The notes under the pieces were generated by a model that saw nothing but the letters and a program-made list of their open reading frames with translations, searched no databases and had not been told where the DNA came from. Below, in pieces: positions 43,858-50,983 of a stretch of 64,000 nt of DNA. The stretch comes from CAVQGZ01 sp942491665 (GTDB lineage: Bacteria > Actinomycetota > Actinomycetes > Jiangellales > Jiangellaceae). Positions within the stretch are counted from its first letter, which is position 1; every line of letters begins with the position of its first letter. The DNA lies in assembly GCA_942491665.1 (NCBI GenBank), contig CALOBR010000001.1:434001-498000 (forward strand). Reading direction: 5' to 3'. Made by a program: the position numbers and the translations under genes.

Positions 43858-44325
43858 GTGACCCGACTCAGCCCCGGCGACGCCGCGCCGGCGTTCTCGT
43901 TGCCCACCGCCGATGGCACGACGCTGTCGCTCAGCGACCTGCAGGGCGGGCCTGTCGTCCTGTACTTCTACCCCGCCGCGGCCACGCCCGGGTGCACGAC
44001 GCAGGCCTGCGACTTTCGTGACAACCTGGCCTCCCTCGCCGCCCACGGCTACCAGGTAGTCGGTGTCTCGCCGGACCCGGTCGAGAAGCTCGCCACGTTC
44101 GCGCAGGCGGAGTCGCTGACGTTCCCGCTGCTGGCGGACCCGTCGAAGCAGACGCTCACCGCCTACGGCGCGTTCGGGGAGAAGAAGCTGTACGGCAAGA
44201 CCGTCACCGGGGTGATCCGCTCGACATTCGTGCTCGATCCCGCCGGGGTGGTGCGCAAGGCGCTGTACAACGTCAAGGCCGCCGGTCACGTCGCGAAGCT
44301 GCGACGCGACCTCGGCATCGACTGA
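43858..44325 (+). CDS. bcp: Thioredoxin-dependent peroxiredoxin, Bcp/PrxQ family
   Basis: 155 residues. Peroxidatic Cys46 in TPGCTTQ and resolving Cys51 (C-x4-C) as in the Bcp/PrxQ class. Reduces H2O2 and organic peroxides with thioredoxin. GTG at 43858 with TAGCCT at 43844-43849 (8 nt gap): leaderless. Downstream tRNA-Leu lies 18 nt after the stop. Confidence 0.94.
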   Translation: MTRLSPGDAAPAFSLPTADGTTLSLSDLQGGPVVLYFYPAAATPGCTTQACDFRDNLASLAAHGYQVVGVSPDPVEKLATFAQAESLTFPLLADPSKQTLTAYGAFGEKKLYGKTVTGVIRSTFVLDPAGVVRKALYNVKAAGHVAKLRRDLGID

Positions 44326-44343
44326 CCTACGCTGGACCCTGCG

Positions 44344-44425
44344 GCGGGAGTGGCGTAACTGGCAGCCGCGCTGGACTTAGGATCCAGTGCCTTCGGGCGT
44401 GCGGGTTCGAGTCCCGCCTCCCGCA
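44344..44425 (+). tRNA. tRNA-Leu (TAG)
   Basis: Class II tRNA with a long variable arm: acceptor GCGGGAG/CTCCCGC, anticodon stem CTGGA/TCCAG enclosing CTTAGGA (anticodon TAG), variable arm TGCCTTCGGGCG, TPsiC GGTTCGAGTCC. CCA not encoded. The 3' 49 nt overlap the end of rdgB on the other strand. Confidence 0.95.
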
Positions 44426-45009
44426 CGAATCACCGCGGCGATCCCGCGGAAGGCCTCGCCGCGGTGACTGATCGCATCTTTGTCGGCCGGGCTCAGCTGG
44501 GCCGTGGTGACGGCATAGCCGTGCGGGACGAAGATCGGGTCGTAGCCGAACCCGCCGTCCCCGGCTGGGGCACGCAGCAGGTGCCCGGTCACGCGGCCCT
44601 CGACGGTGTGCACGTCGCCGTCCGGCTCGGCCAGCGCCGCGACACAGACGAAGGCGGCCCCGCGCCGGTCGTCGGGCACGTCGGCGGTCTGGTCGAGCAC
44701 GAGGCGCAGGTTGGACTCGTCCGTCGCGCCGGCACCACTCCAGCGCGCCGACAGCACGCCGGGCATGCCGTTGAGCGCGTCCACGGCCAGGCCCGAGTCG
44801 TCGGCCACGGCCGTGCGCCCCGTCGCCGCCGCGGTCGCGGTCGCCTTGAGGACGGCGTTCTCGGCGAACGTCGCCCCGCTCTCCACGACATCGGGCACCT
44901 CGACCTCGTCCAGGGTCAGCAGGTCGACCTCGAGCCCGGCCGCACGCAGGATGCGGTCGAGCTCCACCAGCTTCTTGCGGTTGCTGGTGGCCAGCACCAG
45001 CGCCGTCAT
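44377..45009 (-). CDS. rdgB: RdgB/HAM1-family non-canonical purine NTP pyrophosphatase
   Basis: Hydrolyses dITP/XTP to keep them from DNA. 210 residues; SNRKKLVEL (triphosphate binding), E-x-G-x-T-F-x-E-N (ESGATFAENA) and DDSGLAVDAL are family motifs. ATG overlaps the rph stop (ATGA). Unusual end: its last 16 or so residues (GGGTRTRT and on) are encoded by the antisense of tRNA-Leu and the stop TAA is the complement of the anticodon loop. The same arrangement could not have arisen by annotation error, since the frame stays open to that point. Confidence 0.94.
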   Translation of the reverse strand: MTALVLATSNRKKLVELDRILRAAGLEVDLLTLDEVEVPDVVESGATFAENAVLKATATAAATGRTAVADDSGLAVDALNGMPGVLSARWSGAGATDESNLRLVLDQTADVPDDRRGAAFVCVAALAEPDGDVHTVEGRVTGHLLRAPAGDGGFGYDPIFVPHGYAVTTAQLSPADKDAISHRGEAFRGIAAVIRAGGGTRTRTPEGTGS

Positions 45010-45719
45010 CGCGCGGCAGCCTGCAGCGCAGTCAGCTCGGCGCAGCCGGCCGTGGCCAGGTCGAGCATTCCGTCGAGCAGGGCGCGGTCGAAGGGCTCGG
45101 CCTCGGCCGTGCCCTGAACCTCGACGAAACGTCCGTCCCCGGTCATCACGACATTCATGTCGGTCTCGGCGTCCACGTCCTCGACGTAGTCGAGGTCGAG
45201 CACCGGGCTGCCGGCCACGATGCCGACCGACACGGCCGCGACCGACATCGCCAAGGGCTCCCCGGCGAGCGCGCCCCGGCTGCGCAGCCAGTCCATCGCG
45301 TCGGCCAGCGCGACGTAACCGCCCGTGATGGCGGCCGTACGGGTGCCGCCATCGGCCTGCAGCACGTCGCAGTCGACGACGATCGTGTTCTCCCCGAGGC
45401 CCTTCAGATCGACCGCGGCCCGCAGCGAGCGCCCGACGAGCCGGGAGATCTCCTGGGTGCGGCCCCCGGGCCGGCCCTTGACCGACTCGCGGTCCGAGCG
45501 CGTCGTGGTGGCGCGCGGCAGCATCGCGTACTCCCCGGTCACCCAGCCGAGCCCCGAGCCCTTGCGCCAGCGGGGCACGCCCTGGGTCACCGACGCGGTG
45601 CACAGCACCTTCGTGGCACCGAACGACACCAGCACCGACCCCTCCGCGTGCATCGACCAGCTGCGCTCGAAGGTCACTGGTCGCAGCTGGTCCGGTCGAC
45701 GTCCGTCATGCCTGGTCAC
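45006..45719 (-). CDS. rph: Ribonuclease PH
   Basis: 237-residue phosphorolytic 3'-5' exoribonuclease that trims tRNA 3' ends. Family features: N-terminal RHDGRRPDQLRPV, GYVALADAMDWL and GVRQG-type phosphate site (SVTQGVPRWRKG). GTG at 45719 follows TACCCT by 8 nt (leaderless-type promoter inside the operon). Overlaps rdgB by 4 nt; the MBL gene ends 23 nt upstream. Confidence 0.95.
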   Translation of the reverse strand: MTRHDGRRPDQLRPVTFERSWSMHAEGSVLVSFGATKVLCTASVTQGVPRWRKGSGLGWVTGEYAMLPRATTTRSDRESVKGRPGGRTQEISRLVGRSLRAAVDLKGLGENTIVVDCDVLQADGGTRTAAITGGYVALADAMDWLRSRGALAGEPLAMSVAAVSVGIVAGSPVLDLDYVEDVDAETDMNVVMTGDGRFVEVQGTAEAEPFDRALLDGMLDLATAGCAELTALQAAAR

Positions 45720-45742
45720 GCCGAGAGAGGGTACGCGGGCGA

Positions 45743-46489
45743 TCAGACCTCGACGGTCATGCCGGGGGCCGCCAGCTCGAGTGGGCCGGCGAAGGTCTCC
45801 TTCGCCTCGGCCAACGCCCGCGCAGAGTCTCCCCACGGGGGGACGTGGGTGATGATCAGCGATCCCGTCCCAGCCTCGGTGGCAACCTGTCCGGCTTCGC
45901 GTCCCGTGAGGTGCAGGCCCTCGGGGTTCTCCCGTCCGGACAAGAACGCGGCCTCGCACAGAAAGACGTCGGCGCCGTCAGCGAGCTGGGCCAGGGCCGG
46001 CGTCGGCGCCGTGTCGCCGGAGTAGACCAGGGTGCGACCGTCGTGCTCCAGCCGCATCGCGTAGGCGTCGACCGGGTGGATGACCGGGACGACGGTGACG
46101 GTGAACGGGCCCACCTCGAACGGCTCGGTCGGGTACACCCGAAAGTCGAACTCGTGCGTCATCCCCGGGTTGTAGGGCAGGTCGTAGGCGCGGGCCATCC
46201 GGTGCGCGCTGCCGTGCGGCCCGTAGACCGGCAGGGTGGGCATCTGGGCGTCCGGGTGGTAGCGGCGCACGACGTAGTACGACGTCAGGTCGATCACGTG
46301 GTCGGCGTGCAGGTGGCTGAGCATCACCGTTCCGGGTGCGTCGAGCGTGGTGTAGCGCTGCAGCTGACCGAGCGCCCCGTTGCCCAGGTCGAGCACGACC
46401 TGGTACCCGTCGGCCTCCACGAGGTAGGAGGACGCGGCCGAGTCCGGGCCGGGGTACGAGCCGGAGCACCCGACGACGGTGAGCTTCAT
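45743..46489 (-). CDS. Metallo-beta-lactamase-fold hydrolase, Rv1339 (cyclic nucleotide phosphodiesterase) family
   Basis: 248 residues, MBL fold with SHLHADHVID (about 58-67, HxHxDH zinc site), HP..DAYAMR, GDTAPTP and the late His in ITHVPPWGD. Synteny with murI and rph points to Rv1339, an atypical class-II cAMP phosphodiesterase. ATG overlaps the murI stop by 4 nt. Confidence 0.85.
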   Translation of the reverse strand: MKLTVVGCSGSYPGPDSAASSYLVEADGYQVVLDLGNGALGQLQRYTTLDAPGTVMLSHLHADHVIDLTSYYVVRRYHPDAQMPTLPVYGPHGSAHRMARAYDLPYNPGMTHEFDFRVYPTEPFEVGPFTVTVVPVIHPVDAYAMRLEHDGRTLVYSGDTAPTPALAQLADGADVFLCEAAFLSGRENPEGLHLTGREAGQVATEAGTGSLIITHVPPWGDSARALAEAKETFAGPLELAAPGMTVEV

Positions 46490-47325
46490 CGCAGCGCCTC
46501 TACCCGAGCGGCGCCCGACCAGGGCACACCTTCGACCATTCCTACCTCCGGTCCCAAGAATCGGCGGGCGACAGCCGCGAAGGCGTCCGGGTCGCCGGTC
46601 GACAAGAACTGGTGCTGGGGTGCCGCCAAGGCGTCGTCGCGCAGCAGGTCGTGATCACGCAACGTTCGGAACACCTCTCGTGCAGTCTCGTCGGCGCTGG
46701 ACACCAGGGCGACATCCTGCCCCATGACGTAGGAGATGACGCCCGCCAGCAGCGGGTAGTGCGTGCATCCCAGCACGAGTGTGTCGACCTCGGCGTCGAT
46801 CAGCGGCCGCAGGTACTCCCGGGCCAGGGCCTCGAGCTCGGGGCCGTGCGTGATGCCGGCCTCCACGTAGTCGACGAACCGCGGGCAGGCCGCGGACGTG
46901 ACGTGCAGGTGGGGAGCCGCAGCGAAGGAGTCGTCGTAGGCGCGGCTGCCGATGGTCGCCTGGGTGCCGATCACGCCGATGCGCCCCCCGCGAGTGGTCG
47001 CGACCGAGCGGCGCACCGCCGGTGCGATCACCTCGACGACCGGCACGCCCCGGCCTAGCGCGTAGCGCTCCCGAGCATCACGGAGCACAGCGCTGCTGGC
47101 CGAGTTGCAGGCGATCACCAGGGCCTTCACGCCACGGTCGACGAGCAGGTCCATCACCTCCAACGCGTGGCTGCGCACGGTGGCGATGGGCAAGGGTCCG
47201 TACGGTCCGCGGGCGGTGTCGCCCAGGTACAGCAGCGGCTCGTGCGGCAGCAGGTCCAGCACGGCTCGAGCGACGGTGAGCCCGCCCACCCCGCTGTCCA
47301 CGATGCCGATCGGCGCGTCCGCCAC
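46486..47325 (-). CDS. murI: Glutamate racemase
   Basis: 279 residues. Makes D-glutamate for peptidoglycan; catalytic pair Cys73 (ACNSAS) and Cys187 (GCTHYP). PIGIVDSGVGGLTV at the N-terminus. GTG at 47325 lies 10 nt after the cysM stop; a TAGTGT hexamer (partly the cysM stop) is 7 nt before it. Same operon as cysM and Rv1339. Confidence 0.95.
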   Translation of the reverse strand: MADAPIGIVDSGVGGLTVARAVLDLLPHEPLLYLGDTARGPYGPLPIATVRSHALEVMDLLVDRGVKALVIACNSASSAVLRDARERYALGRGVPVVEVIAPAVRRSVATTRGGRIGVIGTQATIGSRAYDDSFAAAPHLHVTSAACPRFVDYVEAGITHGPELEALAREYLRPLIDAEVDTLVLGCTHYPLLAGVISYVMGQDVALVSSADETAREVFRTLRDHDLLRDDALAAPQHQFLSTGDPDAFAAVARRFLGPEVGMVEGVPWSGAARVEALR

Positions 47326-47335
47326 GGCGGGAACA

Positions 47336-48283
47336 CTACGCCCAGAGCTGGCCGTCAAGCGCTTCCTCGGCATCGTCGATCTCGCTTGTGTAAACGCCGG
47401 TGGACAGGTACTTCCACCCACCGTCGCAGACGATGAAGGCGACGTCTGCCGCACGCCCGGCCCGCTGCGCCTTGCGGGCGACGCCGAGCGCGGCGTGCAG
47501 GATCGCCCCGGTGGAGATGCCGGCGAAGACACCCTCGCTGTCGAGCAGCTCGCGGACGCGCCGGACGGCGTCACGGGGACCCACCGAGAACCGGCTGGTC
47601 AGCACGTCCGGGTCGTACAGCTCGGGGACGAACCCCTCGTCGATGTTGCGCAGGCCGTAGACCAGCTCGCCGTAGCGGGGCTCTGCCGCGATCACCTCGA
47701 TGCCCGGAACCTTCTCGCGCAGAAAGCGACCGGCTCCCATCAGCGTGCCGGTCGTGCCGAGCCCGGCGACGAAGTGGGTGATCGTCGGCAGGTCGGCCAG
47801 TAGCTCCGGGCCGGTCGTGTCGTAGTGCGCCTGCGCGTTCGCCGGGTTGCCGTACTGGTACAGCATCACCCACTCGGGATGGGCGTCGGCCATCCGCTGC
47901 GCCACCCGCACCGCCTCGTTCGAGCCACCCGCCGCCGGGGAGAGCACGACGTCGGCGCCGTACATGGCGAGCAGCTCGCGCCGCTCCGGTGAGGTGTTCT
48001 CGGGCATGACGCACACGATGCGGTAACCCAGCACGCGCGCCGCCATCGCCAGCGAGATCCCCGTGTTGCCGCTGGTCGGCTCGAGGATCGTGGCACCGGA
48101 CTGCAGGCGGCCGTCTGCCTCGGCGGCCCGGATCATGGCCAGGGCGGCCCGGTCCTTCACCGACCCGGTCGGGTTGCGGTCCTCGAGCTTCGCCCACAGC
48201 CGGACGTCCGGCGCAGGCGAGAGACGCGGCAGCCCCACCAACGGTGTGCCGCCGACGGAATCGAGGAACGACTCGTACCGCAT
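47336..48283 (-). CDS. cysM: CysO-dependent cysteine synthase CysM
   Basis: PLP enzyme that uses O-phosphoserine and thiocarboxylated CysO to make cysteine. 315 residues: PLP Lys43 in GSVKDRAA, phosphate loop PTSGNTGIS, and GISTGAILHAAL. Assignment as CysM rather than CysK rests on the adjacent cysO and mec genes. Ends 10 nt before murI. Confidence 0.94.
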   Translation of the reverse strand: MRYESFLDSVGGTPLVGLPRLSPAPDVRLWAKLEDRNPTGSVKDRAALAMIRAAEADGRLQSGATILEPTSGNTGISLAMAARVLGYRIVCVMPENTSPERRELLAMYGADVVLSPAAGGSNEAVRVAQRMADAHPEWVMLYQYGNPANAQAHYDTTGPELLADLPTITHFVAGLGTTGTLMGAGRFLREKVPGIEVIAAEPRYGELVYGLRNIDEGFVPELYDPDVLTSRFSVGPRDAVRRVRELLDSEGVFAGISTGAILHAALGVARKAQRAGRAADVAFIVCDGGWKYLSTGVYTSEIDDAEEALDGQLWA

Positions 48284-48293
48284 GGCGCGCGGG

Positions 48294-48566
48294 TCAGCCC
48301 CCGGCGACGGCCGGCAGCACGGTCACCGAGTCGCCATCGGTGAGCTCGGTGCCGAGGCCGCCGAGAAAGCGCACGTCCTCGTCGTTCAGGTACACGTTGA
48401 CGAACCGCCGCAGCGACCCGTTGTCGACCAGCCGGTCCTTGAGACCGGGGTGGCTGGCCTCCAGGTGGTCGACCAGCTCGGCCAGCGTCGCGCCGTCCGC
48501 CTCGACCGTCTTGGCCCCACCGGTGTAGTCACGCAGGATCGTCGGGATTCGAACCTCGATAGCCAC
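48294..48566 (-). CDS. cysO: Sulfur-carrier protein CysO (ubiquitin-like)
   Basis: 90-residue ThiS/MoaD-type beta-grasp protein ending in Gly-Gly, the site that becomes a thiocarboxylate. GTG at 48566 with GAGAGAGGA upstream. Delivers sulfur to CysM; released cysteine is cut off by Mec. Moderate size, intact. Confidence 0.94.
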   Translation of the reverse strand: MAIEVRIPTILRDYTGGAKTVEADGATLAELVDHLEASHPGLKDRLVDNGSLRRFVNVYLNDEDVRFLGGLGTELTDGDSVTVLPAVAGG

Positions 48567-48609
48567 GCCTCGTCCTCTCTCGTCTGCTCGTTGCTGCCCC
48601 TGGCCAACG

Positions 48610-49014
48610 TCAGACGACCCGAACCTCTTCCTCGCTCACCTCACCGGCCACGATCCGGTACGAGCGCACCTCGTCGGAGTCTGGGTCGCGGGTCGAGACG
48701 AGCAGGTAGTGCGCGTCGGGGTCGCTGGCCAGGTTGACGTCGGTACGCGACGGGTACGGCTCGGTGGCGGTGTGGGAGTGGTAGATGACGACGGGCCGCT
48801 CGTCGTTGTCGTCCATCTCGCGCCACACCCGCAGCTGTTCGCTGGGCTCGAACCGGTAGAAGGTCGGCGAGCGTTCGGCGTTGACCATGGGGACGTGCCG
48901 CGAGGGCACGTCACCGTCGATCGGACCGGCGACGATGCCGCAGGCCTCGTCCGGGTGGTCGGCGCGGGCGTGGGCAATGACCGCGTTCAGTACGGATCGG
49001 CCGATGGACAACAT
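48610..49014 (-). CDS. mec: Mec, JAMM metallopeptidase releasing cysteine from CysO
   Basis: 134 residues, MPN+/JAMM fold: Glu in EACGIVAG and H-S-H-x7-S-x2-D in HSHTATEPYPSRTD. Zinc carboxypeptidase that removes Cys from CysO-Cys. ATG at 49014 with GATACT 6 nt upstream; a longer reading adds 20 unlikely residues. First gene of the mec-cysO-cysM-murI-Rv1339-rph-rdgB operon. Confidence 0.93.
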   Translation of the reverse strand: MLSIGRSVLNAVIAHARADHPDEACGIVAGPIDGDVPSRHVPMVNAERSPTFYRFEPSEQLRVWREMDDNDERPVVIYHSHTATEPYPSRTDVNLASDPDAHYLLVSTRDPDSDEVRSYRIVAGEVSEEEVRVV

Positions 49015-49080
49015 GAGGACAGTATCGCGCACGCGGGGAAACCGATCCAGACGTTGTCCAAGTGGCCGCTGCAACGCTTC

Positions 49081-49131
49081 CCGGGAACGATCTTGGTCGT
49101 CCCCGGGAACAGTTCGTCACGTGGCCGGGAA
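49081..49131. promoter_or_regulatory. Three CCGGGAA repeats at exact 22-nt spacing upstream of the rhodopsin
   Basis: CCGGGAA begins at 49081, 49103 and 49125. The first two are CCCGGGAAC and the third is CCGGGAAT. The spacing, about two helical turns, suits tandem binding of a regulator on one face of the DNA. GGGAAC/GGGAAT also looks like the -35 of an ECF or SigR-type sigma factor, but no matching -10 at 16-18 nt is evident. Lies 66 to 116 nt before mec and 34 to 84 nt before the rhodopsin start. Confidence 0.6.
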
Positions 49132-49164
49132 TGACATCCGCCTACATCCACCAGGAGGTTCGCC

Positions 49165-50022
49165 GTGGTCGGAGTACCCGAACTGACCCAGACCCAGTTT
49201 GACACTGTCTACAACTTCTTCTCGTTCGCCATCGCCTCCATGTTGTTCACGGCGCTCTTCTTGCTGCTGTCGAAGAACCGCGTGCTGCCCCGCTACCGCA
49301 CGGCGCTGGTGATCTCGGCGATCGTGCTCGGCATCGCGACGTACCACTACTTCAGGATCATCGACAGCTTCGACGCCGCCTACGTCGTCGACGCCGCCGG
49401 CACCTTCGTGCTCGCCGAGGGCGCGACGTTCAACGAGGCGTACCGCTACGTGGACTGGCTGCTGACCGTGCCGTTGCTGCTGGTCGAAGCCGTGGCCGTG
49501 CTGGCGCTCCCCCGCTCGCAGGCCCGCCGACTTCTCGTGCGGCTGGTCCCGGCCTCGGCGCTGATGATTGCTCTGGGCTACCCGGGCGAGCTGGCCATGG
49601 CCAACGGCGAGCGCGCCCTGTGGGGCGCCCTGTCCACCATCCCCTTCCTGTACATCCTGTACGTCCTCTTCGTCGAGCTGACCAGGTCGATGGGCCGCCA
49701 GCCCGCTGAGGTGGCCGTCTCCGTGCGCAACCTGCGGTGGCTGCTGCTGGCCTCGTGGGGCTTCTACCCGATCGCCTACATGTTCCCGATGTTCGGTTTC
49801 GACGGCTCGGACGCGTTCGTCCTGCGGCAGGTCGGCTACACGATCGCCGACGTGGTGGCCAAGGCGGTGTTCGCCCTGGTGATCTACAAGATCGCCCGGC
49901 TGAAGTCGTTCTACGACGATGCGGAGTTCGCTCGCCAAGAGACGGGCGAGAAGATGCTGGACGGCGACCCCGAGGTGGCGGCTCTCGAGCCGGCGACGGG
50001 CCGGTCAGCGGCCACGTCGTAG
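49165..50022 (+). CDS. Proton-pumping microbial rhodopsin, actinorhodopsin-like
   Basis: Seven-helix retinal protein, 285 residues, GTG start 6 nt after AGGAGG. Schiff-base Lys233 (helix G, with counterion Asp229), primary acceptor Asp97, Thr101, donor Glu108 (DTE motif), Arg94, His61 in helix B to pair with Asp97. Leu105 matches green-absorbing PR numbering. Gly154 is at the helix E position that opens the carotenoid-antenna window in xanthorhodopsin-like pumps. Expected to export protons in light and support ATP synthesis. Stand-alone gene, oriented against mec-murI and DUF2017-clpS; its codon use resembles its neighbours. Retinal must come from elsewhere. Confidence 0.95.
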   Translation: MVGVPELTQTQFDTVYNFFSFAIASMLFTALFLLLSKNRVLPRYRTALVISAIVLGIATYHYFRIIDSFDAAYVVDAAGTFVLAEGATFNEAYRYVDWLLTVPLLLVEAVAVLALPRSQARRLLVRLVPASALMIALGYPGELAMANGERALWGALSTIPFLYILYVLFVELTRSMGRQPAEVAVSVRNLRWLLLASWGFYPIAYMFPMFGFDGSDAFVLRQVGYTIADVVAKAVFALVIYKIARLKSFYDDAEFARQETGEKMLDGDPEVAALEPATGRSAATS

Positions 50023-50027
50023 AGACA

Positions 50028-50077
50028 GCGTTGATGGGCAGCGCTGGGTTCCCGGCCCAGCAGCTGCCCGTCAACGC
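50028..50077. terminator. Bidirectional terminator between rhodopsin and DUF2017
   Basis: 21-bp hairpin starting 6 nt after the rhodopsin stop: GCGTTGATGGGCAGC (50028-50042) and onward through CTGGG, loop of 7 (TTCCCGG), then CCCAGCAGC and GCTGCCCGTCAACGC. One G-T pair and one bulge. It covers the ends of both convergent genes and has no T-run, as is usual for actinobacterial terminators. Confidence 0.8.
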
Positions 50078-50634
50078 ATGACGGCGTTCACCAGGGTGTC
50101 TTGCAGCCACCCCAACCACTCATAGACGCTCAGAACGTAGCGGCGCGGGTCGGGATCGTCCCACTGCGGATCGTCGTCCTGCTCCAGGCCCAGCCGCGTT
50201 CCCAACGCCAGCCGCAGGTCGGTGAGCGAACGCATCCAGGCCTCGGCGTCGGCGTGGTCGACGCGGACGGTGCGGCGCTCGTCTGACTCGCGACGCGCCG
50301 GCTCGGCCCGCTCCAGCGCACCGAGCACCACCAGGGCGTTGCGCCGCTTGACGTCGCGCAGGCCGCGCTCGGTGTAGCGGCGGAAGTCGGCCGCCGACGA
50401 CTCCTCGGCGTAGGCGTCGGGGAACAGCCGGCGCAGCACCGGGTCAGACGGCGGGTCGGGCGAGGCAAGGTCGAGCACCCGCTCCAACGGGTCGGTCGGC
50501 CCGGTGGCCTGTGGCTCGCCGTCGGCCAACAGCTCGAGCAGCTGCCCGACGAGGCTGGCGAGCAGGTCGATCTCACCGGGGTGCAGCGTGGCCGTGAGCG
50601 TGCCGTCCCGGCGTCGACGAAAGGCTGTCCCCAC
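50071..50634 (-). CDS. DUF2017 domain-containing protein
   Basis: 187 residues. N-terminal FRRRRDGTLTATLHPGE and C-terminal VYEWLGWLQDTLV are DUF2017 hallmarks. Always near clpS in actinobacteria, function unknown. GTG at 50634 overlaps the clpS stop by 1 nt (TAGTG). The last codons and stop lie in the terminator hairpin shared with the rhodopsin. Confidence 0.88.
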   Translation of the reverse strand: MGTAFRRRRDGTLTATLHPGEIDLLASLVGQLLELLADGEPQATGPTDPLERVLDLASPDPPSDPVLRRLFPDAYAEESSAADFRRYTERGLRDVKRRNALVVLGALERAEPARRESDERRTVRVDHADAEAWMRSLTDLRLALGTRLGLEQDDDPQWDDPDPRRYVLSVYEWLGWLQDTLVNAVMR

Positions 50635-50936
50635 TACGCGTCCGAGCGCTGCAGGGTCGCCCACAGCCCGTAGGCGTGCATGGCTTCCACGTCGCGTTCC
50701 ATCTCCTCGCGGCTGCCGGTCGACACCACGGCCTTGCCCTTGTGGTGCACGTCGAGCATCAGCTTCTCGGCGAGCGCCTTCGGGTGCCCGAAGTACGTCT
50801 GGAAGACGTAGGAGACGTAGGACATGAGGTTGATCGGGTCGTTCCAGACGATGGTCACCCATGGCGCCTGGGTCTGCGTGACATCGTCGACGACAGGCTC
50901 GTCGAGCTCGGCCGGCGCAGTGGTCACATGGCCCAT
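50634..50936 (-). CDS. clpS: ClpS adaptor of ClpC/ClpA (N-end rule)
   Basis: 100 residues. Delivers N-degron substrates to the Clp ATPase. Core APWVTIVWNDPINLMSYVSYVF and HHKGKAVVSTGSREEME are family hallmarks. ATG at 50936. Divergent from pncB by 47 nt. Confidence 0.94.
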   Translation of the reverse strand: MGHVTTAPAELDEPVVDDVTQTQAPWVTIVWNDPINLMSYVSYVFQTYFGHPKALAEKLMLDVHHKGKAVVSTGSREEMERDVEAMHAYGLWATLQRSDA

Positions 50937-50983
50937 CGTGACACGCGCAGCCGCCGATGCACGCGCCCACTACCGTGGCTGAC

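Noticed and set aside
49105..49149. ECF/SigR sigma promoter for the rhodopsin based on GGGAAC/GGGAAT
   Set aside because: No CGTC or GTT -10 at the expected 15-18 nt; repeated spacing better suits a regulator array.
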